A stretch of 64,000 nt of DNA from Anseranas semipalmata (GCA_013399115.1 VXAA01007177.1:210505-274504), one strand, 5' to 3'. Positions 12,201 to 26,940 are shown, counted from the stretch's first letter. Notes: generated by a model not told the origin, from the sequence alone. Program-made: numbers and translations.

Positions 12201-15200
12201 AAGCCTATCCAATGCATTTATCCTCCCAATATATGTGGGAGTTAGTACAGCGTCTTTTTTTCCCCTCCTTTTCCAGCTGAGGAAACTAAGGCACAGAAAT
12301 GTGCTGCCTGATTTGTCTTTATGAAAAATCCAAAGGAGAGCAAATTAGTATGTGAAAAATTTTGAATTTATAGCATTTCCAAGCTCCTTTTACTTTTCAT
12401 GGATGTAGCTTTGAAAGAAACATAATAGGCAAAAGATGTGCCTTTTTAAGCTCTAAAACCCTAAAAATTTCTGTAAAATGGAACATAATAAATAAATGAA
12501 TAAATGTTGCTGTGCACTATTCTGCTGATAATTCCTGTTGAGCAGAATTGAAGATGTCATTGTCTGAACCATCGTGCATAATCCCAACCAAAGGAGGTGA
12601 TAGGCAGGATTATCCTATTGCATTCTGAAGGAAATTTTAAAGAGCATCCAGAGGGAACTACCATATTAGAATTTCATTTCTTCCGTATAGAAAAGAAAGA
12701 ATGATCATTGCTTCATTTGCAGTAAGGCATTTTTATTTCTTTCATCATCTAGATGATTTTCAGAACTGATCTTGATGGCAATTCATTTAGAAATTAAACT
12801 CTTGTCGGGAAGTCCTCCAGAAGCTTCACAACTTAACAGTCTTTTAGAAGTGGAGAACAGACCAAAATCAGTACCAGTACTCCACAGAATAGAGCCTATT
12901 CTGGCTGAAGTATTCGTGACATTTACTAGTAATGCTGAGGTTTATTTCTCTCGAGTAAAAACGAATCATATAGCAGTGAAATTCACTCACAACTTTCCAT
13001 AGGTTACCTATACACTTTCAATATCTGCTATAGTCTCCTTTAAATGATATACAACATGGCCAAAAGTGACCTATAGATAGCAAAAAGGCAACCCACTCCT
13101 TTGGTATAATTATACTGTACAAGAAATATACGTTTAAGATAACTACTAGGTTTTTCTCTTTGCAGCCTATCAAACATAAGTTTAGTCATGCCAGAGAAGG
13201 TATAATGCTGTAATTGCCTGTATGAATCTTGGTAGCATTTAGACAGTGTGCTGCAAAAGCGAAGGTGCACAGTACATACCCCTGCAGATCTGCTTCTGTG
13301 ATTAACCTGAGAAATTTTGTATGAGAAAAAAAGTAACTAAGAGAAATGTGTTTTCTTCAGATAATTATTAACTTCTTTTGATACTGACATCAACAGAGCT
13401 GACAAGATCTCTTTGAAAGTCAAGATTACCTTTCTGGAAGTTTTGTATTCTTTGTCATGAAAAGAAAAAATACCTACACTGACATTTTAAGTTTTCCCTA
13501 AGTTTCATATTAAAAAAGCAAAGGATTTGATGGAAGATCCTTTGAAGGTCACAGGGAACACTTCTCATACAACAGCCATTGTAATTTTTTCCACACAGTA
13601 TATCCTTTTTTTTTTTCAGTTAGTAACTCTCTAAATACATTTAGTTATGACAGTAGGTAGTCATTTAATTGAATTAGCAGTTCCACATATGAACTATTCT
13701 TATATAATCTCACCACCTTTTATTACATTGCAAAAAACTTCATCTGGACTGGTACAACACTGGTCATGTTTTCCACTCAACATAATCTGTGTGTCCAAAG
13801 CCAATGTGATGATCTCACTTAGAATCTTCCAATATCTTCCGATATCATAGAAGAATAGAGGAATTGTTATTTGAAGACCTGTAGTTTGCCACCATCTGGC
13901 CAAAAAAACATTGCACAAGTTCAAGTCACTCGAAATCTTTGTTCTTTGAATTTCTCACTTCTAAAGTAAAGATATTACTAAACAATATTTGCAAATTGCC
14001 TTTTGAATTCAGTTGTAGGTTTAAAGTCACTCATCTTTACTATACCTTAAAACCGTGTTCTGACTTTGTTTCCTCCAAATTTACATATCTAACCCTCAAA
14101 CAACTTCAAATTGCATCCCTTGTTTTATAATGTGAATAGAGCAAGCATAGTACAGAAGAGAAGAGACTCCAAACAGTGAATCTGAATGCACTTTTAAACA
14201 TACTTTTCCATTGCAGATATTTGCAAAGGAAACTCTGTGATGCAGCATTTAATTCCCACGAGAAGTGCTATTCTCATTATATCTTCTGTCTGTATACAAG
14301 CTTCTGCTGTGTTACTTGTATTGCCATTTTCAGCAGGGACTCAGAAGAGAGAAAGGATAGAAACTCAGACAGAATTACAAAACTGTAACACAAAGATAAT
14401 GAACTCTAATGCAACAGGACAGCAAATTAAAAGACTGGGAAGTTGTTAGCCCGTGTAAAAATAGGAAGAAAAAGAGCTTTATTCCATACTTTTGAAGCAT
14501 TCTTCAAAGCTCAGAGAGCCTACTAAACGAAGCAGTCCAGTTAATCTGCCCACAGCTCCTCAGTTCAGCTCTCTTTACAAAAGAAATCCAACCAGACATT
14601 TTTAAGAGCAATTATTTTTTTATGAAAAGGAAATAACTAAGACCTAGAAAGGCACATTAGGGGCTAGAAGACACACCAATCAGGAAATGGTTTAAGATCC
14701 CCATTCAGCTCAATTTGTTTTAAAGTATTTCAAACCCCCTGAATACAGCAAATTCTACAAATAGCCAAGTGGCTGGGAGACATAGTGCATATTGCCAAAC
14801 AGATTTAAATGCAAAACCAAGAGTCTTGTTTCCCAAAGCTGTGGAGGGTGATTATAACACTGTCCAGTCTTAAGGCAAAGCAAGTCTCTATTGCTTTTAT
14901 GCATTTTCGTACCAAAGTCCTAATGCTCTCCTTCTGTGCAAATATACCTACAGAAGAGCCATGCAGAAATTTGGTTGTTCCAAAAGTGGCATGGATTTGG
15001 CAAAACTGTACCCTGCTTTATAGCATTATCAACCACAAGCATTCAAGCATCATAGAACATTCCCTGTCCTTGGCCTTGGGATCAAAATTGTAATAATTTT
15101 AAAGTGTTTAATAATACCTTTTATAGTTTTATTTAATTTTCATTTTTAAAACTCTTGTAAAAATCTAAATCATATGTTTTTTTTTTTTAGAAACATGAAA

Positions 15201-17882
15201 CCTAGGAATTTATATTTTTATTAAAATATATCCTCAGATTCTCATCTATGCAAATAATTTTAGCAGATGAAACACACGGAAATGCACCATGTATCACAGG
15301 ACTGAAAGTAGATCATGTTAGATTCAGGGGTTGCAGTTTAGTTTTATTGCTCCAGAAGTTCATGGGTACTGTCAGGTGAAGGGATAGAAACCAATTGCAA
15401 TCTTGACCTTTTAAGTAACTGGCATTCTGCAGATGTTCCAACACTTCTAATTTATGGGACTGGGGATTTTTCTTTATTCTAGCAAAAATAAACCATCTGA
15501 GTCTCTTAGTCTGGATGGGAGCCTGGCAGAGAATTGAAAGAAATGAAGGCAGTATTTCCAGATTTTTGTCAAAAAAAGCACTACCACTCAGGAAATCAGA
15601 TACTCAGCTGTGTCTGCAGGGTATAGAAAGCTTCGACATAATCCTTCAGCAGTATCAAAGAGACTTGCAGAGTCCTTTGCAAGACTTGCAAGACAGAATA
15701 ATTCAGAATATTTCTATCAAGACTATTGATTGCAAAAGCACATTTTCTTTCCACTTAACCACATTTCTGATTTTTAAGGCCTGCACAATAATGATGAAGT
15801 ATATGGAACTGAATAACCAGTAAAAGTTACATACAGAATGCCTGATATCTGATCAAAGACATGCTATCTGAGACACTTCAAACTGCAACTCTTTGAAGAG
15901 TAAATTAAAACCATTTACTGAGAGATAATATATGAAATAATGTGTGTTAAATAAAAAATAATAAATGGGCATTAAAACAGAATGCAATTATAGTCAAATG
16001 GCAAAGATCAGATTTGTTTCTAAGACACATGGAAACAACTACCATACAGTGAAGAGGTTTTCAGCAAAGAAGCATTGTGTCAGATATGCAGTGAAAACAG
16101 TCAATTTCCAAGTTTCAGCACAAGTTGCACCATGCACTGCAAAGAAAATCAAAAGTATATTAATAAGCATGTAGCTGGACAACAAAGCTGTCATGATGAC
16201 TGTGATCATGCAGAGAAAGGCTTTTTCTTGGATCTCATAAAAATGTACTAGACAAAAAGTTTTGTTCAGATTATATGTTTGTGATATTGGAAACAAATTA
16301 GCATTAAAGAAGGACTAGTAATTATGATGACCTGGTAGAAGAAAGTATGACTTATGCCTCTTTTATGTATAGGTGCATGTTGCATACTCACAGTGGCATA
16401 TCTGTAGAATACTAGCTATCCTTCATATTGTGAGACAAAAGCTCCCAAAAGCAGAACCTAAAAATGGCTTCTCATTATCTGAAGAAAAAGGTGGAAAAAA
16501 AAATCTTAGCTAACTCAATGACCTCAAAACATTATGATACATCATAGGTATAACACTGAAAACCCTGTGAAATGCTTGTATTACATGTAAGATTTCATAA
16601 CCATTGAGACTATGTAAAAGCTGACCATGACTGAATGCTCTGTCATGTAAGTGGAATATCAATGTTTACCACAGTAGAGCAAAACTATCTAAGTCCTGTT
16701 ACAGAATAAAATCTTTAAGTAGGTGAACATAATTCATCTCAAAAAGAGTGGTACTGTTAAAGATAAGAGAATAAACCTTCCACCCCAATAGATACAGCGC
16801 ATTTGCAAGACACAGGTGTAAAAACTGAACTATGGCAGGAATGAGAGTTGCATGTAGATGTAATGTTGTATTTAATACAAAAAATTACTTCGACCTTTCA
16901 AAGTAGTGGTTAAATGATTCATTCCAAGGTCATGATACCTATTCTTGCAGATCTGTGTGGTCACGCTCATTCCTGAGGATCAGTCCTGCAAATAGCACTG
17001 AAGCTTAACAAAACTAAGGCTAATACAGTTTTTCAGTTCCTTCAGGGTACTCAAAAAACCACTGCCTATGTTCCTTCACTGACAAATTCTTACCTAATCA
17101 CTAATGGTGTGCAGCAAACAAACACTACGACAGAACAACAGCTGAATGAATTGTTTAGGTAATAAAGCCCTGGGATTCAGTATTTAAACCCTATGAACAA
17201 ATGTCCAGTGATACACAGAATCACTTCAGCTAAAAATCTGTCTGCCTCCCAGGCTGTGCTACTAAGTGATTTTATTGGGTATTTATTGCTATTTTTATTT
17301 GGCATTATATTTTGCTTTCATTTGCATGAAATGGTAAGTGAAATGAAGTCTCAACTTCAATATTCAATTAGATTTATTTAGGCATTAAAATAATTGACTG
17401 CTGTATGGAATCTAGCTTCATTTGAGCCAGATTTTGTATCCTTTTGTCATTATCTTTTCCTATCCTTCAAAGAATGTTTCAAGAAAAATGTTTATAAAAA
17501 CCTCTTTTTGTTCTGCTAACCCTGCAAACTAAACATGTTCCATTTATTTTTAAATTAAGTGAAAATTAGCCAGGTGTGATAGATAAGCTTTCTATACACA
17601 GGTCTAAATATTGACAAAAGGAGACGTGTCACTGGAAAAATCATCAGTCTAGCAATTATCACGTTAGCATGTTAAGTGGAAAAAGATGTGAAACTTCCAA
17701 ATGTGTCAATACAGATTATTTCATTTCCACCAGCTATCAGCTATACTGTGAACATCAGTGCCTTAATGTATACTCAGCAGCAGGTCGGCATTTGCAAGCA
17801 AATACTTTAACGTAGCATGCAGAATTGCAAGATCTGTGGTGAAATCATGTATAACCCCTTCAGAAATGAGCTGCTGAGCAAA

Positions 17883-17915
17883 TTTCTACAGAAATTCCAA
17901 GCATTTCTGTAGAAA
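17883..17915. repeat. Perfect 13-bp inverted repeat in the gene desert
   Basis: TTTCTACAGAAAT (17883-17895), a 7-base loop, then ATTTCTGTAGAAA (17903-17915), followed by an A run. Confidence 0.95.
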
Positions 17916-20900
17916 AAAAAAATGCAGACAATACAGGGATACAGATGGAAGATAGGGTCGGGAAAAAGCAGTCAGCAAGGAGTGTCTTTCTCACAGAAAT
18001 AGCAGGGACTTTCATGTCCAAATCTGCGTGGACAGGGAAAAGAGGAGACGGAGCCGTCCACTGTATCCCTGGAGAGGAAGCAGCAGCAAAGAACAAAATG
18101 TGCTAAAAAGCTTTTTATTAGTAGGTCCAGAAACCAGCTGTGATTTTAACAGCTGGTTCTGCCAGACTAAATCCAGTCTCCTTCAGTGCAGTTCTGGCCC
18201 TTTTACAATTTTCTGCCCAAAACTTAAACAGGACTTGTAACAGAAAAAGAAAGGCTTTTCCTCACTTTCTTCCAACATCTGCTACTCATTTCGGATCCCT
18301 TCATATTAAGAATTTCTCAGATAAGGAAAATATTTGTCGTTTTCATAATCTAGTCAGTATCGCATTATTTGCAAGTCAGTTTAACCTTTTGCATTGCTTC
18401 TGTCCATCAAAGAATTTTGCAAGAAGTTAAATTAAGGTGCTTTCATCAATGGGTAGCAGACAAAGAAGGGAGGAAGGCAGAAAAATAATCCATGTAGTTG
18501 AACAGGGTGCATTTAAAAATATGCATTTATTTACAATGTAAAAAATCTAACCCACTCCAAGAGCCCTGAGTGAATGAGCGTCTACATTAGGTTTGAAGTT
18601 TAAACTCTTTCTCTGGTGAATAAACACACTGACAATTCTGTGGCAGCTTGTGAGAGAGAGAATCACAGTATAATAGCTCTCAGGATACAATATTTTGGAG
18701 GGGGAACTTACAGAAAGTACTCAGCGCTGTATGACCTAATGGCATGAAATAAATCCCCTTGAGACCAATTAAACTTTCTTTCAAGGATCTAATATAATCT
18801 AATTTGTGTTTTGTTAGTTTTTTATATATAAGTCTTTGAAAAATACATTTATTTTTAAAAAGCTGGTGTTACATGATGTGCTCAAAACATGAGACATTTT
18901 GGGGAATGATTAATCTGATAGGTATCAATAAAAGGTCAACAGCATGAGCAGTGCCTGAAACAAAGCCTGGTGAAGTCCACAGACAGAATCCATCCAATTT
19001 CAGTGACTTTCAGGTCAGCCCATTACTGAACAACACCAGATGACATTGTGCAACTTGTATGGATAGTTTTATTAAGAGCTACAGTACGTGACTATTGTAT
19101 TCTGACTAAATTGAGTCCTACCTTTGCAGGCTTCTCTAGGAGACACTGTAGAAGGTATGTGCGATAAGGTAGAACTGGTGATGCAGCTTGGTCACAGAAA
19201 CACAGTTACTGAGGTGCTGAGTTTATTCATAACAGCATTCATTGTACCATGGCCTAATAGACCTTCTTAGGGGAAGATAAGATCTTTTCAATTTTATTTG
19301 CATTAATTTTTCCATAGAAACATCCTTATTTGATATTTTGAGGCTCTTTTCCATCAGAATTGCATTATGCAGACTGCTGATGGGATAGTGCAAACGTAGT
19401 TCAAAGCTTGAAACTACTTTGTCCAAAGAAACAAAACTGCATATGATAGTTTCTAGTAAGTACTGGCGGATTATTAAGATGTATTATCTTCCCATCTATT
19501 TCCTTCAGGAATTTTACTATTCTTTGACTTTTAGGCAAGACCTTCCACGCACATAAACCAATGACAAAATGACAACATCCAGATAAATATCACAATTTAT
19601 ACACAAAATGTCTCAATGGACAATTCAGTTTTTCCTATTTTTCATCATAAGTAGTTTGCACAGTGTTAAATTTAATTGCAATCATCCTCCTGTCAGAAAA
19701 AGCCAAAACACCGTACCCATTTATCCCTTTTTCAATGTTCTCAGGAGTCCAGGGTTTGAAATTTCCTGGAACAAACAAGAGTAAGTATTTCAAGATAAAA
19801 TTTCAAAAGCAATCAAGAAAGATATTTTAAGGTTTCGTTTATGTCTTTTTTACTCTTCCTTGGTGCTCAGCATCATGCAAAATTTGGCCCCAAGTCATAG
19901 AGATTTTAGGCAATAGTTTCCCCATGTTAAATTTTAAAAGTAGTTGCCATAGCAACTGCCAGACACAGCATATGGTGTGTCTGTTACCTCCAAGATAACA
20001 GAGCAATTTCTAAAGAATTTTCTTTACAATATGTTACGAACCTTTGTACTTTTTACAATTTTTTAGAGTGCAGTATAAGGTACTGTTGTTCCCTGACATT
20101 CTCTTCAAGTCGAATGCTCATTTTGTAACTCTCTCTTTCATATTAGGCAAATATTTCCCTCTCTTCCTTGTCTTTTTATTCCCCCAATATGCAGCAAAAC
20201 ATGAAAGATTTAAGTGGGGAAGAGGAGACATGTATTAAGTTTTATCTAAAGATTTTATCTAGTTTTGCTAGAATGTTACCTTTCTTTCATAGTGACAATC
20301 CAAAAGACAAAAATATGCAAAAAGACAGAATACAGAAACAACAGAAATCTTAGTAAAACTTCTTTAATAAATAGCTATTGGGCAGTCAGGCATTTTGCTG
20401 TCTTCACTATCAGGTACTATCTGCAGTCTTCAACCTGTTGACTCCTGTATTTGCCCAACTTCTCATCTCCAATGAAAAATTATTGTCTGTGCAAAGCGGC
20501 CTCAAACAATACAAACTCGAAAATACAACCTATCGCCTCTTGTTTGGTAGGTAGTACCTTCTCCTTGAATAGCAAAGACTTGTATTGCAGTCCCTCTTCC
20601 AAAATGACTTGGCCCTAACATGTGTAGCTTCTGAAAAGAAAAGCCCTAGCACAGTTTGCAAGTGGGATTGCACTACTTGCCTTCCTCCACACAGATGAGA
20701 AGACCGCACTGTCCAGCAGAGCTCCCACCAGTTGAGCATTTCAATACTTATGTTGCTTTGTAGAATTAAATGCAGCTTCATGAAACAACGAAAATAGGTC
20801 TTTATTCCTTCTTATGCCCTTCTGTGGTTGTATAGGCTGAGCTAGGATTAAAAGAATAGTTACTAGGATACGTAATAATGTTCTGCTCTGTAATTCTCTG

Positions 20901-22319
20901 TCCCTTGAGTCCTTCATTCTGACAACTTGCTGCAGTTAAGGCACCTTCTGAATAAATCTTCTAAAAAATTAAAAAATAAAACTCCACCAAAACAGGATAT
21001 ATGACTGTATATTTAATTCTTCCCCTGAGGAGAAGCTAAGAAAGAGAATGAACTACTCATTATACACTTAGCTTAATGCACAACTACAAGGTGCTGACAC
21101 TACCCTGATGAAGGTAGAAGATAGTGCAAGAACAGAATAAAATATTTTAAACAGGACTTGGCACGTGCTTTTTTTAGTTTACTCTTTATTTACTGTGGTT
21201 ATTTCTGAGATAAGGAGAAATCATTCTGTAATTGGAATCACATGTGATTACCTTCAAGAAATATTTGGCCAAATGTTTTGCAAAGAAATGCTTATATTTA
21301 ATTAAAAGGTTCATTGCAGAAATTTACAGTATAGATACATTTTCTAAAATCCCCTTTTGCTGCCTGGGCAAGGGGAGAAAGACACCAAAGAACATAGTAG
21401 AAGGTACTATTTCTTGGCAAGCGTGGCTTACAGTAAAGGCTGAAATGACTGTGTTGTGGGAAAAACAGAAGAGATTTTTGCTGTTGAAAGGAGATTAGCG
21501 ACATCATTTTTATTCCTAGTAATAACAGTTAACTTTAACTAATAACCACAGTTATTGGAAAAGCAGTGGTAGTAACTTCAGGTTTTAGGTCCTAAATGGC
21601 ATATAACAGAAAAAGAAGGAGGGTCATGTGTGAGTTTCAGCTCATTTTAGTCATACATTATCAATTTATTAGCCTAGGGCATTTAGGAGATGAAAATAAC
21701 TCAGTATCCTGACTGATTGGAGGATGGTGAGGAAATATTACATAAATAGTAAATTAATAAAAAATAGATTATTTAATATAATGTAAAACTTGTGATGAAC
21801 AGAAAATCCTGTAACAGAGGAATATATAGTTTTCATACACCATGCCTCATTTATGCTGTAAATAATATCATAACACATACATAGATCATGCGTTGAGATC
21901 GATTTGATACTCATAAATGTAAAGTTTCCCTTAAATTGTAATTTCATAGGTTCTTATGGCTTAGTTTTCCTTTTAGCCTGTATAAAGATAATTATTTGTC
22001 TGTAAAAGAAATAAAGCTTCTAGGAAGCATAGCACAAAATGCTTCAAACTCTTGAAATCATCAGAATCATAAGACTGTATAGACTATTTACAAACACTAC
22101 CTATCTCAGCATGTGTATTCACATACTGTGGCAAACAGGATTCAGTGTATGGACTGGAGATTAAGAATCATGTAAACAATAGACAATGTTACATTGGATT
22201 GTTTATAACATAGTAAATCACAAATGTAACAGCTGTGAACAAATTGTCTGGCTGCGTAAAAGGCAAACATCATATTAGGATGCATAAGCTGTAAGACACA
22301 TTAAATATTTCTTCCATTC

Positions 22320-22745
22320 TCCTGAACTTTGGAAAGATCTCACCTGGAATGCTGTCTCCAGTGTTAAGGAGCCCACAAAAAGGCACAGAGAATTTTGGTT
22401 TTGTCTCTAGGAAATCAGAAAGAATTATCAGAAATTTAGAACACCAGTCAAGACTAAAAGAACTGGAGTTGTTTAGTCTAAAAAATAAAAGAAAAATTAC
22501 CAAAGTCTTGCAATAACAGAACGTCTGCCCCAGAGGAGCTGTGACTATTCTGTTCTCATGACTGAAAGGACATGAAGTAATATTCTTCAGCTGCAGGAAG
22601 AAAGATTGAATAAAGATACTACAATGTTTGTGTAGGATGTTTATAAGGTCATCCAATCTTCATTGTTTGAAATCAGGTTTAATTGGAGGTTGGAAAACAT
22701 CTGTCAAAATGACAACAATCTGTAAAGGCCTTTTCCAGCTTTATT
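22320..22745 (+). mobile_element. Old, diverged CR1-like LINE fragment
   Basis: The + strand keeps recognisable CR1 polymerase-region pieces: ATCTCACCTGGAATGCTGT, then a block like AGAACTGGAGTTGTTTAGTCT, and later a diverged 3' end. Many substitutions and no open frame. Boundaries are approximate. Confidence 0.5.
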
Positions 22746-23789
22746 TTTTTTCTACAGATGCATGTTTTTATTATTTTACTTTCATTCTAGAGTTCTGCAA
22801 AAGTTCTTCAAGAGATGTCATGGTTGCACCTTTCCAGATCAGTTTGGTATTTAGAACAGGATTCTCTACAGGACACAATGTCTGGCACTGAGATCTCTGT
22901 GCATAACTGGGCACATTCCATGCACATTAACTGGCAGCTCCAGTTATCATTTCTCTCAACTGAGAGAGCAGGAAAAGAGGGAGAAAGTACCATTGCATTA
23001 GCTTTGTAAGGTTCTACCTTATTTTCCAGAATAGGACAAGGAAGCCTGTTTCTCGTCAGGGGCAAGGTGGCAGAATAAATGCTGTTCCAGAAACTCCGTG
23101 GCAGAGACAAAACTGTTACCACTTCAGGTTGTCGACACTGGCCTGGGAGGTCTCCTCAGCTGCCTCTTTCACCCATTTTCCCATGGTTTACAACAGCTTT
23201 TGGTCTAGGAGTTTAGTATATGTTAAAAGGAAGAACGATGGCAAATATATAACTTTCAGATACAGAGTCTTCACCTTCTGCAGCTTTACTACCCCTCCTG
23301 TTTTTATAGGTCAGCACACAACTAGTTTGGGGTCAGCAAGTCCACTGTGGGTGTGGTTATGGTGGAGAGCTGCAAATATGCCTTCCAGATCATGTAAGCA
23401 CAAGAGCGTTAGCAGCTATGCAGGTCTCTACCCACTCCCCGGCTGTACAGAAGTCACTGAAAATATTCACATCCCACAGAGTAGTATTCTCCACAAGATT
23501 CTACTGAGAAATGATCTCCAAGGGCTAACATCCTGCAAAACCTGCCAGCTCATGGATGGCAGTATGCACTTGACACTAGGGTCTTTGCAAATCGCTAAAG
23601 GAACTGTTGATCTCTCTCCTACTTAGTCACTTCCTTCTTCTGAAACAACTTCTTTCCACTTAATCCTGAATTTTTCTAGTTCTGTTCTTAGCAATCAACC
23701 ACAGTCTCCATGGACAATGGCTGTTTGTACCAGCCAGCCACCAGGCCACATGATGTACAAGAAAGAAAGAAGTGGGTCCATTCAGTCTT
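22746..23789. other. Intergenic segment of higher GC with a 165-codon open frame
   Basis: A + strand frame from 23129 to 23626 is the longest non-CR1 open frame in the desert, and a 104-codon frame lies antisense at 22808-23122. The translations match no family I recognise. The segment sits between two CR1-like fragments. It may be an unrecognised old repeat or a non-coding transcript. I do not call it a gene. Confidence 0.4.
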
Positions 23790-24140
23790 AAGAAGAATAA
23801 GCAAAGGGAAGATCTTGTTGCTGTCTTCTACTACGTAACAGCAGGGTATAGAAGAATAGAGCCAGCCTCTTCTCAGGGTGCACAACAATAGGATGAGAGG
23901 TGGTGGACACGAACTGCAATATGGGAAATTCCAATTAGCTGTTAGGAAAAGTATCTATATCAGAGTCAAACGGTGGAACAGGTTTCTCAGAGAAGCTGTG
24001 GCATCACCATCACTCAAAACTCAATCAGAAAAGGTTCTAAGTAGCCTATTTAAGTCAGTGTTGCTTTGAGTGAGGCCAGATGACCTCAGGAAGTCTCGTC
24101 CAACCTGAATTATTTGGTGATTCCGTGATTCTATTCAATT
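23790..24140 (+). mobile_element. CR1 LINE 3' fragment
   Basis: The + strand reads GGGAAGATCTTGTTGCTGTCT, AGAGCCAGCCTCTTCTCAG, TGGAACAGGTTTCTCAGAGA, then AGGCCAGATGACCTCAGG and the tail GTGATTCCGTGATTCTATT, the standard order of the CR1 3' region. Moderately diverged. Confidence 0.85.
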
Positions 24141-26822
24141 CAGGAAAGTGTCAGCAGGCAGTGTTTGTCATTGAAGAAATTAATTTAAAATGTAAGCCTG
24201 AGAGAATAGGTGAAAGGGTGGGATTTATCAAAAAGTAGTTTGTGCCAGAGAAGTTAATATTGTTCCCTTTGGGATATATTTTTTCTGTGTTGGCACAGAG
24301 TACATTGAATTTAGTAGAGTTATTCCTTATGAAAACATAAATAGCACAGAATCAACTCCTAAACATGAACATACCAAAAATAAAATAACTGATAAGTTTC
24401 TTTTCGGTATGGCTTATTCTATTTCAGAAAACATAGAACCCAGTAAGTTATTTTCAAAGCACCTCTATAATTAAGTGTAAGTGAAGTATATCACTACAGC
24501 ATATTAGTGACTCCATGTAAACATATTTTCCTCATGAATGGTTATAAACAGGCAAGCCATAACCTCATTTTTAGCTTTTTTCCACATTATAAATTCATTT
24601 TTCTCTTTGCAAAATGTCACTTTCTTTCCAGCAGGTTAATCCCAGGAGGTCTGGTAACTACAATTACTCCATTTAAATATTCCACATATCTGTCAAGACT
24701 CAAAAGAATTCTGTAGTGTCAGTTTAAATATAAATATATATAATTCTAGTTAATAATCATCACTTCAAGTCTGTTATGAAAACTGTATTACTCATTCAGA
24801 GTGTGTGTGATGTTGTGTACGTATGCAGCATTTGTTGCAGCATTTTCATTGATTTATTGGTTAGAAAAACAACCATACTAACTGCAAAACATCAATGATC
24901 TCATACAGAAAACAATGCTCTTCGAAGGTAACCTTGTCAATAAGTTTTTATTCTAATTATTTAAGGAAAAAGCACCAGAAATTACCTAGCTTTTTATATA
25001 GGGAAAGCTGAAAATGTATATAATACTGTAAAAGCAACTGCTAGCAAAACATATTTGATGCATTTCATTTCTGTATCATTTTCATCTAAACCAAACCTTT
25101 TCATTTACCAGTGACCAGAAATTTCTTTTTTTCTTGGTAGGGGGTCAGAAAGTCTGGGGGAGTTGACAATTTTCTGTCATCTTATAAATAGTGTGAAACA
25201 CTACATAGTAAAAAATGAGCATCTTAATGGTTTAGAAACTAAAATTGTAATGTTAATCCAAAACAGATCACAAAGTTTATTTCCCTTAAGTTAGATGTGT
25301 TTATTATGTCCCTATTTACTTAGCCTGCTAGAATAGCCTTTGCAATAAAGATAAAAGTATAACTGTTTTTACAATAAAAGTTTCAAAGTAGTAGAATGAA
25401 TATCCTTATGCCCAGCAAACACAACTAGTACCAATGAAGAGCATTTCAAAGCTTTTAATCTCCATGACAACCCACCTCAGAATCTTCAATAAAATGCCAC
25501 TTTACATGCACACAAACATACTCATTTATGCACACCTACCATGTGTTCATAAATATCACCAGTGCTGTGGATCTTAAAACCATATATAATACCATGGATT
25601 TCTTTCTCTTGGAAGACTAGTCAGTCAGCACTCCAGCTAAAAACTTAATTTTTATCCTTCTGCTTATATTAACTCTTGAATAAACAAAAGGCAAAGAGAT
25701 ATATACAAAATATGGCTCAAACATATAAGGACACACCTTGAGTTTTGCCAAGCATCAAGAGAAATACTTGATATATAAATAAATAGGAATTATTTCAAAA
25801 ACCTGTATAACAATCACAAATTGCATAGCAGAATTATTCACAGTAGTTTTTCTGTCTCAGAAAGGAAATAGTTGACTTAAATATTATAAGCAGAGCACTC
25901 AATAAGCTGTGTGAGGAAGCATCTAATTATTGATGTGAGTCATATATTGATGAAAATGTGGCTCCACCTAATACTGGAAAATCACAACAAATGTTTAAAA
26001 AACTGTCCCAAGACTAAAGTTCAATTTAAGCCAATCCAGGACATAGGACATTACAGAGATCTGCCTACACAAAGGAAACAGATACTCGCTGCCATTTGCC
26101 CGGTTTGTAATATTGTGTTCACTAGTTATGGTCAGTTATCTTGCCTGGTCTGTGTTTTCAGGACTAATGCCCTGGACTACCCATGCTGCCAGAGCTGTAG
26201 AATACCTGCTAGGGGTAATGTGCCACATCAGTGTGGAATGTAGTATTTTCACAAATGAAAGAAACATGTTTGCTCAGAACTGAAAGTGGGTCTGTCAAAC
26301 CTTCACATTGCTTGACCTGACCCGGTCAGCACAGCTGCAGCTCATATCCTCCTCCAGCCTGTGTCTTCAAAAGGTGGCATGCCCCTCTCACCCCCAACTC
26401 TTTGGAGCCTCTGCTCCAACAAATCTAGCCAGCATTTCCAAATAACCTGTTTTAACACTCTCTTGCATCTAAAGCCCCAATCCTGTACCCAATTGCAAGA
26501 CACTTTATTAGTCAGGGTTATGTGCACGCGTTTCAAGTAGAGTTTGAACCTGTTCAGTTACTCTGTGAGGTAACAGCTGATGAACAGAGCATATCTCTTT
26601 TTCCCTTCCTTCTCCCAGGATGTGTCAAAGGGTAGCTTAGCCATCAGCATCAATTTTGGAAAAAGTACTTTTCTCCCCACACAGTGGAAGAGAAGAAAAA
26701 ATCTGAAGAAGCTTTCAGTCATAGCAACAGCCTTCCCTGTGGCATCCCAGGCCACCCCCCAATTTCTTGCAAGTCTGCTCATCACAGCACATTTTTTCCT
26801 AATTTGTAATGTCAGTACAGAG
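24141..26822. other. Intergenic, nothing recognised
   Basis: AT-rich with short open frames only. GC content rises after about 26,050. No splice-flanked coding exon was seen. Confidence 0.55.
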
Positions 26823-26940
26823 ATCATAGAATCATAGAACAGCTCAGGTAGGAAGGGACCTCTAAATATCTGTCAAGTCCAACCTTTTCTGGGAAATGTG
26901 AGCCTGGATGAGGTTATCTAGCACCATGTCCAGATGACAT
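26823..26940 (-). mobile_element. CR1 LINE 3' fragment
   Basis: ATCATAGAATCATAGAACAG followed by GGAAGGGACCTCTAAATATC, GTCCAACCTTTTCTGGG and GATGAGGTTATCTAGCACC matches a CR1 3' end in reverse. Confidence 0.85.

Larger units (their letters stand above)
2653..22319. other. Gene desert, AT-rich and nearly repeat-free
   Basis: Almost 20 kb without a recognisable exon or an intact transposon. Open frames are short (115 codons at most), lie on both strands and have no family signature. It contains scattered homopolymers, a GA/GT microsatellite (9161-9206), a 13-bp hairpin (17883-17915) and AT-rich stretches with homeodomain-type cores that could be conserved non-coding elements. In human the neighbour on this side is PRKD1, far away, so distal regulatory sequence is expected. 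Confidence 0.6.

Noticed and set aside
25911..26243. 110-codon open frame with CPVC, CLVC and CCQSC motifs suggesting a zinc finger
   Set aside because: Spacing and surrounding residues fit no known finger, there is no His/Cys order, and no flanking exon or transcript signals were seen.
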